Assembly: GCF_051175385.1 (NCBI RefSeq)
Contig: NZ_CP195106.1
Location: forward strand, 558,001 to 622,000
Direction: 5' to 3'
Length of the DNA stretch: 64,000 nucleotides
DNA from: Tundrisphaera lichenicola
GTDB taxonomy: Bacteria; Planctomycetota; Planctomycetia; Isosphaerales; Isosphaeraceae
Part shown: positions 44,311-52,566 of the stretch, piece after piece
Position numbering within the stretch: the first letter of the stretch is position 1
Layout: each line of letters begins with the position of its first letter
Translations under genes and position numbers: made by a program
The notes under the pieces: generated by a model
What the model saw: the letters and a program-made list of their open reading frames with translations, nothing else
What the model was told of the DNA's origin: nothing
The model's database searches: none

Positions 44311-44724
44311 CGCACACCTTCCTCTTCTGCATCCAGGCCATCCCGCCGATCGGCGTGGATGGACCCCGCGCTCCCCGGTCGCACCGTGAAACTCCTGAAG
44401 ACACCGCCAGATACGCTCGATCCGATGTCCGATCGTGGACAATGATCCCGATCTTGGTCGAGAAGATCAAGGATGGAGACGCCGGGAACCAAATCGAGCC
44501 TCCAGTCCGGCGATCTCCCCCCGGACGGCTTCCCCCATCCAGGTCGATCACTCGCGCGTTCCCGCCTCTTTCTCCCGTCGAGGTGCTGAGCCGATGAAAG
44601 CGACACCGGGAACCGCCGAACCGTTTCGATCGCGGGCTTCCGTCGCGGAAAGCCTTGACAGGGAGGTCAGGCTCCGGGCTGACTAGGATGCGGGCCTCGG
44701 TCCGGTCCATTCCAAGGAGAAGCC
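44311..44724. other. intergenic region between divergent genes
   Basis: About 410 bases between the SLC13 transporter and the selenoprotein candidate. A long minus-strand frame crosses it but has no coding character and stops just over the proposed ATT start. It probably contains the divergent promoters; no clear motif was recognised. Confidence 0.35.
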
Positions 44725-45279
44725 ATGCGATCGAAATTCGCGATGGGTCTCTCCGCCGTGGTGGCCTCCATCGTCATGGTGGGGACCTGCTACGCGGGAG
44801 AGCCCGTCAAGTCCGGCCAGAAGGTCGGCGAGTCCGTGAGCCCGTTCGATGTCGATGACATCACCGGGCCGAACCAGGGTAGCACCCTCTGCTATCGCTG
44901 ACAGTACGGTTACGCTCCGGTGGTCTGCGTGTTCGCCCGCGAGACCTCCGAGCCCTTGGCCAGTTTGGTCAAGCAGATTGATGGCAAGATTGGCGAGAAT
45001 GGCAAGCTCAAGAGCTTCGTCGTCTTACTGAGCCGCAAGCCGAGCGCGGCGGACGACCTGAAGAAGCTGGCCAGGGAGGCCGGCATCAAACGCGTCCCGC
45101 TGACGGTCAACGGCGACCCCGCCGAGGCCCCCGACTACGAGATTTCCAAAGAGGCGGACGTCACAGTCGTGATGTGGGTCGGACACAAGGTCAAGGCTGC
45201 CCGAGGCTTCAAGGGCGAGCTGACCGATGGGGACATCAAGTCCATCCTGGCCGATATCCCGAAAATCCTGGGCGACTGA
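44725..45279 (+). CDS. candidate selenoprotein: exported thioredoxin-like protein with in-frame UGA (C-x-x-U)
   Basis: 185 codons in one frame, interrupted only by TGA at 44899-44901 (position 59). Before it: signal peptide (MRSKFAMGLSAVVAS..., cleavage near CYA), then DITGPNQGSTLCYR. After it: QYGYAPVVCVFARETSEPLA and 100 more residues with regular coding composition up to TGA at 45277. Reading UGA as selenocysteine gives Cys56-Tyr-Arg-Sec59, a redox motif. From memory, related planctomycete proteins have CxxC there (for example CLYC) before NG/YG-x-x-PVA-x-FAR. AAGGAG lies five bases upstream; a hairpin follows the UGA, and a terminator ends the gene. Alternatives are a nonsense mutation (pseudogene) or a sequencing error. 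Confidence 0.72.
44907..44935 (+). promoter_or_regulatory. possible bacterial SECIS hairpin
   Basis: CGGTTACGC (44907-44915) pairs with GCGTGTTCG (44927-44935) over nine positions with one mismatch and two G-U pairs, enclosing TCCGGTGGTCT. Inside, CC/GG can pair to leave a GGU loop beginning 17 bases after the UGA. Distance and a G at the loop start fit the general description of bacterial SECIS elements; GGTCTGC also occurs in the E. coli fdhF SECIS loop. Folded by eye only. Confidence 0.45.
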
Positions 45280-45344
45280 CGCCTCGATGGCCCTCCCGTC
45301 GGGGGGCGAACGATTTCCACCACCGGACCCGACCGAACCCTTGC

Positions 45345-45379
45345 CGCTGCCCGGACTCGTGGTCCGGGCAGCGTCATTT
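45345..45379 (+). terminator. intrinsic terminator of the selenoprotein candidate
   Basis: CGCTGCCCGGAC at 45345-45356, loop TCGTG, GTCCGGGCAGCG at 45362-45373 followed by TCATTTTT. A perfect 12-base-pair GC stem with a T-run, 65 bases after the stop: the best classical terminator in the window. It shows that the upstream gene is a transcription unit of its own. Confidence 0.85.
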
Positions 45380-45473
45380 TTGCGCCCGATCCGCCCGAAG
45401 GCTGGCCAACGACACAAAGTCTGGTCATATTCGGGAGACGGATGGCCGGGAACGGGAGATCCGGAGGACGACC

Positions 45474-45956
45474 ATGAAAGCGGCCGACATCGCCACGTTG
45501 AAGTTCACCGTGAACGGGACACCCCGGACCATCCGGACCGATCCCGATCGGCCTCTCCTGGATGTCTTGCGCGAGGACCTGCAACTGACCGGGACCAAGT
45601 ACGGGTGCGGGATGGGCCAGTGCGGGGCGTGCTCGGTCCTGCTCGACGGGAAGCGCGTCTTCTCCTGCCGGACCCCCGCTTCGAGGGCCGAAGGGGCCTC
45701 CGTCCGGACCATCGAAGGGCTGGCCTCGGGGGACGAGTTGCATCCGGTCCAGCGTGCCTTCCTGGAGGAAGGCGCCTTCCAGTGCGGCTACTGCACCCCG
45801 GGGATGATCATGGCGGCCGTCGCCTTGCTGGAGGCGAATCCCGGGGCGACCCGGTCCGAGATCTCGGAGGGCATGAATCGGAACATCTGCCGGTGTTGCA
45901 GCTATCCCGGGATCCTTGATGCCGTCTGCCGGGCCTCGAAGCCGGAAGGGGAGTGA
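45474..45956 (+). CDS. (2Fe-2S)-binding small subunit of a molybdenum hydroxylase
   Basis: A 160-residue iron-sulfur subunit. The plant-ferredoxin-type cluster motif is KYGCGMGQCGACSVLLDG with a further Cys in VFSCRTP. The second domain carries QCGYCTPGM and CRCCSYPGI, the ligands of the second 2Fe-2S cluster in the xanthine-oxidase family. It passes electrons from the molybdopterin subunit (next gene, four bases downstream) to an acceptor such as a cytochrome. No FAD-binding subunit gene is adjacent, as in isoquinoline 1-oxidoreductase-like (IorAB) systems. GGAGG lies just upstream of the chosen ATG. Cytoplasmic-looking on its own, it could be exported together with the Tat-tagged partner. 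Confidence 0.92.
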   Translation: MKAADIATLKFTVNGTPRTIRTDPDRPLLDVLREDLQLTGTKYGCGMGQCGACSVLLDGKRVFSCRTPASRAEGASVRTIEGLASGDELHPVQRAFLEEGAFQCGYCTPGMIMAAVALLEANPGATRSEISEGMNRNICRCCSYPGILDAVCRASKPEGE

Positions 45957-45960
45957 GCCG

Positions 45961-48135
45961 ATGACGAACCAGGACCACCTGCCGGATCCGGCCCCGGACG
46001 TCCCCGAGGCCGAATACGACGAGGTCGTCGACCTCGTCGAGTTTCGGTTCACCAACCTCGACCCGACCCGCCGCGAGTTCGTGAAAGTCCTGGGCGCGGG
46101 GCTCCTGATCGCCGCGGCGGCCGGATCGTCGAGGGGCCAGGCCCAGAGGGGCGGACGTCGGGCCGGACGCCAAGGGGCGTCGACCATCGAGGCCCGGCTG
46201 CACATCGGCCAGGACGGCACGATCACCGTGATGACCGGCAAGGTGGAGTGTGGCCAGGGGGCCAGGGCCGAGTTGACCCAGGCCGCCGCCGAGGAGCTAC
46301 ACGTCGGGCCGGGCAAGGTCCGCCTGATCATGGCCGACACCGCCCTGGTCCCGGACGATGGCGGGACCTTCGGCAGCCGATCGACCCCGTCCACCGTCCC
46401 GGCGATCCGCCAGGGATGTGCCTCGGCTCGCGAACTGCTCGCCTCGACCGCGGCTCGCCGATGGGGAGTCGAGCCGAAATCGGTCTCGGTCCTCGACGGT
46501 CGGGCGATCGACCCCGATTCGAATCGGACCTTCTCCTACGGCGATCTGGCCTCGGACGAGGACGCCATCCGGGCGTTCGGGGTGGCGGCCTCTCCCGACG
46601 TCGAGCTGACCCCGGTCGACTCCTGGAAGGTCCTCGGCACCCAGATTCCCCGCCCGAATGCTCGCGACCTGGTCACGGGTTCGCATGCGTATCCGTCGGA
46701 CATCACCCGTCCGGGAATGCTCTTCGGCAAGGTCCTCCGGAGGCCCTCGTACGGGGCCAGGCTCCTCTCGGTCGACCTGGAGTCCGCGAAGGAGTTCGGC
46801 GACGTGCTGGCAGTCCGGGATGGCGATTTCGTCGGAGTGGTCGCTCCTTCCCGATATCTCGCCGGAGAGGCCCTGGAGGCGATCACCGACTCGGCGGAAT
46901 GGGAGGCGGTCCCGCACCCGTCCAGCGACGAACTGTTCGACTATCTTCGTCGGCAGGCTCGGGGTGGAGTCCCGGGGAATCCCTTCGCCGACGAGGTCGC
47001 ACGGGCTTCGAAGACCCTTCGACGGACGTATCACGTCCCGTACGTCCAGCATGCCCCGATGGAGCCCCGGGCGGCCGTCGCCGAGTGGGACGGCGGCCAG
47101 GTGACGGTCTGGACGGCGACCCAGAACCCCTTCGCGGTCCGGGGCGAGGTTGCCCGGGCGTTCGGCCTGGCCGACGAGAAGGTCCGGGTGATCATCCCCG
47201 ACTTCGGCGGCGGCTTCGGCGGCAAGCACTCGGGCGAGTGCGCTGTGGAGGCCGCCCGGCTGGCCAGGGCCGCAGGCAAGCCGGTCCGGCTGGTCTGGAC
47301 CCGCGAGGAGGAATTCACCTGGGCCCAGTTCCGACCCGCCGGCGTGATTCAGGCCGAGGCAAGCCTCGACGCCCAGGGGCGCCTGACATCCTGGTATTTC
47401 GTGAACATCAACTCGGGCGGAAACGAGATCCAGACGCCTTACCAGGCCGGGAAGAATCGGGGGGTCTTCGTCCCCTCGGAACCACCCCTCCGTCATGGTT
47501 CCTACCGGGCCCTGGCGACGACCGCGAACACGTTCGGCCGCGAATGTTTCATGGACGAACTGGCCGAAGCGGCAGACCTCGACCCGCTCCGGTTCCGGCT
47601 CGACCACCTGGAGCCCGGCCGTTTGCGCGACGTCCTCGAAGCGGCGGCCCGCCGATTCGACTGGGACGGACGGTCGAAACGCAAGGAGCCGAACATCGGG
47701 ATCGGGCTGGCTTGCGGCCTGGACAAGGGGTCGTTCGTCGCGGCCTGCGTGGAGGTTGAGCTTGCCCCCGACAAGCGGTCTTTCGAGGTCAAGCACGTCT
47801 GCCAGGCCTACGAGTGCGGCAAGATCGTGAACCCCGGCAACCTGCTCAATCAGGTCAAGGGGGCCATCCTCATGGGCCTCGGCCCCGCGCTCCACGAGGA
47901 GGCCCGGTTCCAGGGCGGCAAGATCCTCAACGCCTCGTTCGGCCGCTATCGGGTCCCTCGATTCGAGGACGTCCCCGAGCTGGATATCCACCTCATCGAC
48001 CGTCCCGACCTCCCCTCGGTGGGTGCCGGCGAGACGCCGCTGATCGCCATCGCCCCGGCCATCGCCAATGCACTTTACTCCGTTGACGGTCGTAGGTCCA
48101 ACGCCATGCCGATCCGACTGCCGGAACTGGTTTAA
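45961..48135 (+). CDS. molybdopterin-dependent hydroxylase large subunit (IorB-like), Tat-type
   Basis: A 724-residue subunit. The N-terminus contains TRREFVKVLGAGLLIAAAA, a twin-arginine-like signal set about 35 residues in, as in IorB-type proteins. The molybdopterin-binding domain follows: VECGQGARAELTQAAAEEL, GGTFGSRSTPS, VQHAPMEPRAAVAEW, FGGGFGGKH and PVRLVWTREEEF; the C-terminal VGAGETPLIAIAPAIANAL motif is typical and carries the conserved Glu of the family. It should hydroxylate an aromatic heterocycle or oxidise an aldehyde; substrate unknown. It lies four bases after the 2Fe-2S subunit gene, so the pair is one operon. No accessory maturation gene (XdhC-like) is seen nearby. Confidence 0.92.
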   Translation: MTNQDHLPDPAPDVPEAEYDEVVDLVEFRFTNLDPTRREFVKVLGAGLLIAAAAGSSRGQAQRGGRRAGRQGASTIEARLHIGQDGTITVMTGKVECGQGARAELTQAAAEELHVGPGKVRLIMADTALVPDDGGTFGSRSTPSTVPAIRQGCASARELLASTAARRWGVEPKSVSVLDGRAIDPDSNRTFSYGDLASDEDAIRAFGVAASPDVELTPVDSWKVLGTQIPRPNARDLVTGSHAYPSDITRPGMLFGKVLRRPSYGARLLSVDLESAKEFGDVLAVRDGDFVGVVAPSRYLAGEALEAITDSAEWEAVPHPSSDELFDYLRRQARGGVPGNPFADEVARASKTLRRTYHVPYVQHAPMEPRAAVAEWDGGQVTVWTATQNPFAVRGEVARAFGLADEKVRVIIPDFGGGFGGKHSGECAVEAARLARAAGKPVRLVWTREEEFTWAQFRPAGVIQAEASLDAQGRLTSWYFVNINSGGNEIQTPYQAGKNRGVFVPSEPPLRHGSYRALATTANTFGRECFMDELAEAADLDPLRFRLDHLEPGRLRDVLEAAARRFDWDGRSKRKEPNIGIGLACGLDKGSFVAACVEVELAPDKRSFEVKHVCQAYECGKIVNPGNLLNQVKGAILMGLGPALHEEARFQGGKILNASFGRYRVPRFEDVPELDIHLIDRPDLPSVGAGETPLIAIAPAIANALYSVDGRRSNAMPIRLPELV

Positions 48136-48361
48136 TCCGGCGTTCCTCGGAGTTCTGCGTCAACGGTCTGATGATAACCCCGGGTATTGACTCGGGATGG
48201 GGCTTCTAGGTTTGCGCTGATTGTCGCATTTCCCCTGACGATCGTGTCGACGAACCCGGCCTGGGCCGGTGGTAACTTCCCGGCGATGTGCGAGTCCGCG
48301 TACTATAGTTCTGATCGGTGAAGCGTAGAGGGGGGCGCCCATCCGTCGTGGAGGTTCTGGA

Positions 48362-50221
48362 ATGCGACCCGCCGACGAGACCGATCGGCAGGCGACCGTG
48401 GATCCGCTCGCCACTCGCGTGCCTTCGCCGGGGACGCTCAAGGCGATGCAGCCCACGGAGCGGACGATCGCCTCGATCGAGGCTCCCCCGGTCCCGTCGG
48501 TCGCGATCGTCGGCGTGAGCCTCGGCGAGTTCGAACGGGGCCTGGTCGACCAGGGCCTGATGGAGGCCGATGCGCTCCGCCAGTTCCTCCGAGCCTTGCC
48601 GGACGTCGACGCCGAGGGGCTGGCCCGAGCCCTGGTCCGGGAGGGTCGGCTCACCCGCTACCAGGCCGCGGCGATCTTCCAAGGCAAGGCCCGGTCGCTG
48701 ATGATCGGTCCCTATCTGCTGCTGGACAAGGTCGGCTCCGGCGGGATGGGGATGGTCTTCAAGGCCCGCCGACGGCCCGACGGCCCCGAGGTGGCGCTGA
48801 AGTTGCTGCCCCCTTCGGCCTCGCGGAAGCCTCACGCCGTCCAGCGATTCCGCCGCGAAGCCGAGGTGATGGCGCGGCTCGACCACCCGAACATCGTCGC
48901 GGCCCACGAGATCGGCGAGTACGGCGGGGTCCACTACCTGGTGATGGATTTCGTCGAGGGTCGCGACCTCGATCGGCTCGTCCGGTCCGGCGGCCCCTTG
49001 AAGCCATCCCGTGCCGTCAGTCTCGTCATCCAGGCCGCCCGGGGGCTCCGGGCCGCCCATGAGCTCGGGATCGTCCATCGCGATATCAAGCCGGCCAACC
49101 TCCTGCTCGACGACAAGGGCGTGGTCCGCGTGCTCGACCTGGGCCTGGCCCGGATCACCCAGGACCACGACTCGGGGAGCGGACCGAGCCTGACCCAGAG
49201 CGGGATGATCATGGGCACGGTCGACTACCTCCCGCCGGAGCAGTCCGACGACTCGAAGCGGGCCGACCATCGGGCCGACATCTATAGCCTGGCCTGCACC
49301 CTGCATTTCCTGCTGACCGGCCGCCCGCCGTTCTCGGGCGATTCGGTCATGCAGCGGCTGCTCGCCCATCACCATCGAGCCGCCCCGACGCTCCGCGAGT
49401 CCAGGCCCGACGTCCCGCCAGCGCTCGACGCCCTTTTCGGTCGGATGATGGCCAAGGCTCCCGAGGATCGGCCGCAGACGATGGCCGAGGTGATCGTGGA
49501 GCTGGAGTCGATCCGGGCCGCTCCCGCCTCGGCTCGGAGCCTGCTGGTCTTCGACGACGGGCAGGGCACGGGGGCGTCTTCCGGATTGACGAAGAGCCCG
49601 GGCGACTCGGGGTTGAATCGGGAGGTCCCCCCGGCCAACGCCGAGCTGTCGAGCTACGACCTCATGACCTTCGTCCGGCCCGAGCTGCTCGACTCCGACG
49701 AATTGGCCTCGGCCCCTCCTCCCCCCGAATCGCGGCTCCAACGTAGACGAGCCCAGGCAAGCCGTCGGCGATGGGCGGTCGGGGCTGCGCTCGTCCTCGG
49801 GGCCATGGTCCTCTCGACGCTCGGTGTGATCGTCGGTGTGATCGCTTCTCAATCCTTCGGCGTGAAGTTCCGGTCGGTCCCGGTCGCCCGGAAGGCCCGC
49901 GATGAGCCGAAGGGCCCGCCCCCGCCGACGGCGCAGGTCGCCCCGGAGCCTCCCCGAGGGCCGATGGCCCTGACGCCCGAACCGCCATCGAAACCGCCCG
50001 CCGACTCCGATCCGTCCGGCCCTGACCCGGGCCAGGGTGAGCGGCCTCCACCCCCGGAGGGACCCGGCCTCGTGGATCTGTTGAGGCCCCTGTTCAAGCT
50101 ACCGCCTCCCCCGCCTGGCGGCGTGCGTCCCCCGCGGCCCGGCGAGCCCGGATTCGGCCCGGTTTCCGGATCACCCGGCCCAGTCGGCCCGATCATTCGG
50201 CCGCGCCGTCCGCCTCTCTGA
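48362..50221 (+). CDS. transmembrane Ser/Thr protein kinase with Pro-rich C-terminus
   Basis: A 619-residue kinase. Before the kinase domain, residues about 50-115 form a helical segment with the planctomycete pattern FLRALPDVDAEGLARALV-x-EGRLTRYQA. The kinase domain (about residues 119-380) has the Gly-rich loop VGSGGMGMVF, VALK lysine, HRDIKPANLLL catalytic loop, DLG in place of DFG and the APE-like region PPEQ. A transmembrane helix lies at about residues 478-500 (RRWAVGAALVLGAMVLSTLG). The last 110 residues are Pro-rich (PPPPTAQVAPEPPRGPMALT) and extracytoplasmic. GGAGG upstream of ATG. No substrate is evident. The convergent glycosyltransferase gene follows after 20 bases. Confidence 0.92.
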   Translation: MRPADETDRQATVDPLATRVPSPGTLKAMQPTERTIASIEAPPVPSVAIVGVSLGEFERGLVDQGLMEADALRQFLRALPDVDAEGLARALVREGRLTRYQAAAIFQGKARSLMIGPYLLLDKVGSGGMGMVFKARRRPDGPEVALKLLPPSASRKPHAVQRFRREAEVMARLDHPNIVAAHEIGEYGGVHYLVMDFVEGRDLDRLVRSGGPLKPSRAVSLVIQAARGLRAAHELGIVHRDIKPANLLLDDKGVVRVLDLGLARITQDHDSGSGPSLTQSGMIMGTVDYLPPEQSDDSKRADHRADIYSLACTLHFLLTGRPPFSGDSVMQRLLAHHHRAAPTLRESRPDVPPALDALFGRMMAKAPEDRPQTMAEVIVELESIRAAPASARSLLVFDDGQGTGASSGLTKSPGDSGLNREVPPANAELSSYDLMTFVRPELLDSDELASAPPPPESRLQRRRAQASRRRWAVGAALVLGAMVLSTLGVIVGVIASQSFGVKFRSVPVARKARDEPKGPPPPTAQVAPEPPRGPMALTPEPPSKPPADSDPSGPDPGQGERPPPPEGPGLVDLLRPLFKLPPPPPGGVRPPRPGEPGFGPVSGSPGPVGPIIRPRRPPL

Positions 50222-50241
50222 ATCCTCGGCCGACGCCAAAG

Positions 50242-51159
50242 CTACTCGACCCGGCTCAGGCTGTCGCCCGGCCCGATCAGGTAGCCGATCATCTCTCCGA
50301 CCGCCCCGATGGTGTAGAACAGCACGATCAGCGGCAGCGACGCCGCGAACCGGCCGAGGTGCCGCCGCTTGCCCAGCGCGATCCGGGAGACCCGGAGCGT
50401 CAGGAGGGCCGGCAGGGCGAGCGAGCCGAATCCGTAGATCAGCCTCCGGGCCGGAGACTGGTCGACGCGTCTCATCCCGGCGTAAGAGCGGGCGAAGTGG
50501 AATCGCTGGATCAGGAAGTGCCCGAGCCGGAACGGCTTGATGTGACGGACGATTGCCCGGTTAGTCGAGGCGATCGGCACCCCGTCGGCGCGGATCTTAT
50601 CATTGATCCAGGACTCCCACCGGCCTTGCTCCAGCTCTCCGGCGTGCCGGAGCAGGTGGGGTCGCTTGTAGGCGATGTTGTTGCCCGGCAGGTCGGCCGA
50701 TTCCCCCTCGGCGACCGGACCCATGTACGGGGCGTACTCGCAGAAGAAGGCCGCCCAGTCGACCAGGCCGTCTCGACCATTCTCGACCACCCCGCCGACC
50801 GCGCCCCAGGGCCCTTCGTGGGCCTTGAGCAAGGCCGAGGCCCAGTCGGGTCCGACCTCGCCGTGGTCTTCCAGGATGGCCACGATCTCGCCACGGGACC
50901 GGACCACGCCCAGGTGCCGGAGCGCGGGGATGGTCCGCTTGTCGTCGACCTCGATCAGTTCGACCGCCGGCCGGTGCTCGCGGAGCTTCCGTCGGGTCTC
51001 GCCGCCGACCGACTCGACGACGAGGATCTCCATCCGGGCTCGCTCCGGCTGGGCATCGAGCGCGCGGAGCGTCGGCTCCAGCATCGACCAGCCGTTCACC
51101 GAGGCCACCACCACGGAGAGCCTGGGAACGTTCGTTGGCATCGAGAGCAGACCGTTCAT
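50242..51159 (-). CDS. glycosyltransferase family 2-like protein
   Basis: A 305-residue protein. The GT-A fold starts with LSVVVASVNGWSMLEPTLRAL and has EILVVES, then AILEDHGEVGPDW in place of the DXD region. Two C-terminal hydrophobic stretches (LIYGFGSLALPALLTLRV, and FAASLPLIVLFYTIGAVGEM) anchor it to the membrane. Members transfer sugars from nucleotide donors to lipids or polysaccharides; the donor is unknown. The start is ATG 51159, or ATG 51141 (MPTNVP), which would remove the first six residues. Convergent with the kinase gene, divergent from the lipoprotein at 51485. Confidence 0.85.
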   Translation of the reverse strand: MNGLLSMPTNVPRLSVVVASVNGWSMLEPTLRALDAQPERARMEILVVESVGGETRRKLREHRPAVELIEVDDKRTIPALRHLGVVRSRGEIVAILEDHGEVGPDWASALLKAHEGPWGAVGGVVENGRDGLVDWAAFFCEYAPYMGPVAEGESADLPGNNIAYKRPHLLRHAGELEQGRWESWINDKIRADGVPIASTNRAIVRHIKPFRLGHFLIQRFHFARSYAGMRRVDQSPARRLIYGFGSLALPALLTLRVSRIALGKRRHLGRFAASLPLIVLFYTIGAVGEMIGYLIGPGDSLSRVE

Positions 51160-51484
51160 CGGGAAATCCTTTCCCCGGAGGAGGCTGGGAAGTCGTTGGG
51201 AGCAAGATCCGATTCGCCTTTCCCACGTCCCTTGGAGAGATGGAGGGCGAATGGGGGCCGGATCGCCGCGGCGGCATGTTAGCCGTGCTCCCGGATACTT
51301 GGATAGGGCAGCTTGCGGAGTTCGGATTGACCCGAGGCCTGGCCCCGACTATAAGTCCCCCCGGTCTGGTCGATGTCGGTCCTCGCCCGCCCCGAGGGTC
51401 ACCGATGCGCGGATCGGCGGATCGCCGGCCCGGCTTCGGGACATCGAACCGAGCCGATCGTGACTCCAAGGAAGGGGTGACGAA
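51160..51484. other. intergenic region between divergent genes
   Basis: About 325 bases between the glycosyltransferase gene and the SurA-like lipoprotein gene. No clear promoter motif, hairpin or frame was recognised apart from AAGGAAGGGG before the next ATG. Confidence 0.3.
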
Positions 51485-52537
51485 ATGGTTTTGCGTGGAT
51501 GCCTGGCCCTGCTGGCCGCCCTGATCTCGGGATGCGTCGGGCCACTGGGCGAAGGGTCGCTCGCGACGAGAGTCGCCGCCGATCCCGCACTGGCGATCCG
51601 GATCTCCGACGGTACCCCGAAGGATGGAGGGGGGACTGCCCGTCCCAAGGCTCCCTCCGAGATCTCGCCAAGCTCGGCAGAATCCACCACGGTCGTTCCG
51701 TCAATCCTGGGGCTCCCGCCCCTGCCGGTCGAGAAGCCCCCGACGCTCCCGACCGCGCCGGTGGTCGAACCCGAGCCGACCCCGACAAGTCCCCCGGTCG
51801 AGCCGGAAACCCTGGCCGAGGCCCGCCCCGAGCCTCCGGTGGTCGAGGCTCTGCCAGCGGCCCCGATCGTCGATTCTCAGACGACCGTGCCGAGCGTCGC
51901 GGCTCCCGTGCCGGCCCCGCCGGCCGATGTTGAGATCCCGGCACCGCCGCCTCCGGCACCCGCCAATCCGCCCGAGGTCGCGGCGAAGGTTGAGGTCGCG
52001 AAACCGACGGGCCGCCCGGTGGCCAGCGTGGGCGAGGAGATGATCACGCTCCCAGAGCTGACCGAGGCGGTGAAGATCCGACTGGCCCAGCTCGGGCCGG
52101 ACCAGTCCCCGACTCGCCGGCAAGTGATCGCGATGGCTCGCTCGATCCTCAAGTCGATGATCGTCCGGTCGTTGGTCTTCCAGGAGGCGAACGAGAAGCT
52201 GGGCGGTCCCGACGGCTTGAGCGAGGCCGAGGCCCGGATCTTGAAGGACTGGGCCGACCGCGAGATGCCCGAGGTCCTTCGCCGGGAAGGGGTCGCGACC
52301 GAGGCCGAGCTCCGGTCGAAACTGGCCCGGAAACAAGCCACGCCCGAATCGCTCCGGGATGAGTACGTCGTCCGGTCGATGGCGACCGAGCTGATCCGCC
52401 GCGATGGGTCGATCGAGGGCTTCGACGGATATCTGGATGGCCTGCGGAAGCGCCGGCCGATCGCTTCGATCATGAGCCCGGCCGAACTCGTGGCCGCAGG
52501 GCGTCGGGCCGCCTCGGAGTCGGAGTTGACACCGTAG
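51485..52537 (+). CDS. lipoprotein with Pro-rich linker and SurA-N-like domain
   Basis: A 350-residue lipoprotein: MVLRGCLALLAALISGC with lipobox Cys at residue 17. Residues about 50-175 are a Pro/Val/Glu-rich linker (PPLPVEKPPTLPTAPVVEPE). From about residue 178, VASVGEEMITLPELTEAVKI starts a helical domain like the N-terminal part of SurA/PpiD-type chaperones (SMIVRSLVFQEANEKLGG, LRREGVATEAELRSKL). No parvulin prolyl-isomerase domain follows, so only the chaperone-like part is present (inference). It precedes the ABC transporter genes by 29 bases on the same strand, and may belong to that operon. Confidence 0.75.
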   Translation: MVLRGCLALLAALISGCVGPLGEGSLATRVAADPALAIRISDGTPKDGGGTARPKAPSEISPSSAESTTVVPSILGLPPLPVEKPPTLPTAPVVEPEPTPTSPPVEPETLAEARPEPPVVEALPAAPIVDSQTTVPSVAAPVPAPPADVEIPAPPPPAPANPPEVAAKVEVAKPTGRPVASVGEEMITLPELTEAVKIRLAQLGPDQSPTRRQVIAMARSILKSMIVRSLVFQEANEKLGGPDGLSEAEARILKDWADREMPEVLRREGVATEAELRSKLARKQATPESLRDEYVVRSMATELIRRDGSIEGFDGYLDGLRKRRPIASIMSPAELVAAGRRAASESELTP

Positions 52538-52566
52538 CCGAGGAACTTCGCGGGAGGATCACGAGG

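Noticed and set aside
44306..44710. Minus-strand 134-codon frame upstream of the SLC13 gene
   Set aside because: Arg/Ser/Gly-rich without domain, no ribosome binding site; probably non-coding region between divergent genes. Its end overlapping the proposed ATT start is noted in the findings.
44899..44901. Ordinary frameshift or split gene as explanation for the TGA
   Set aside because: The frame is the same on both sides and no base insertion or deletion is needed; only the single stop codon separates the halves. A simple nonsense mutation remains possible, but a frameshift does not fit.
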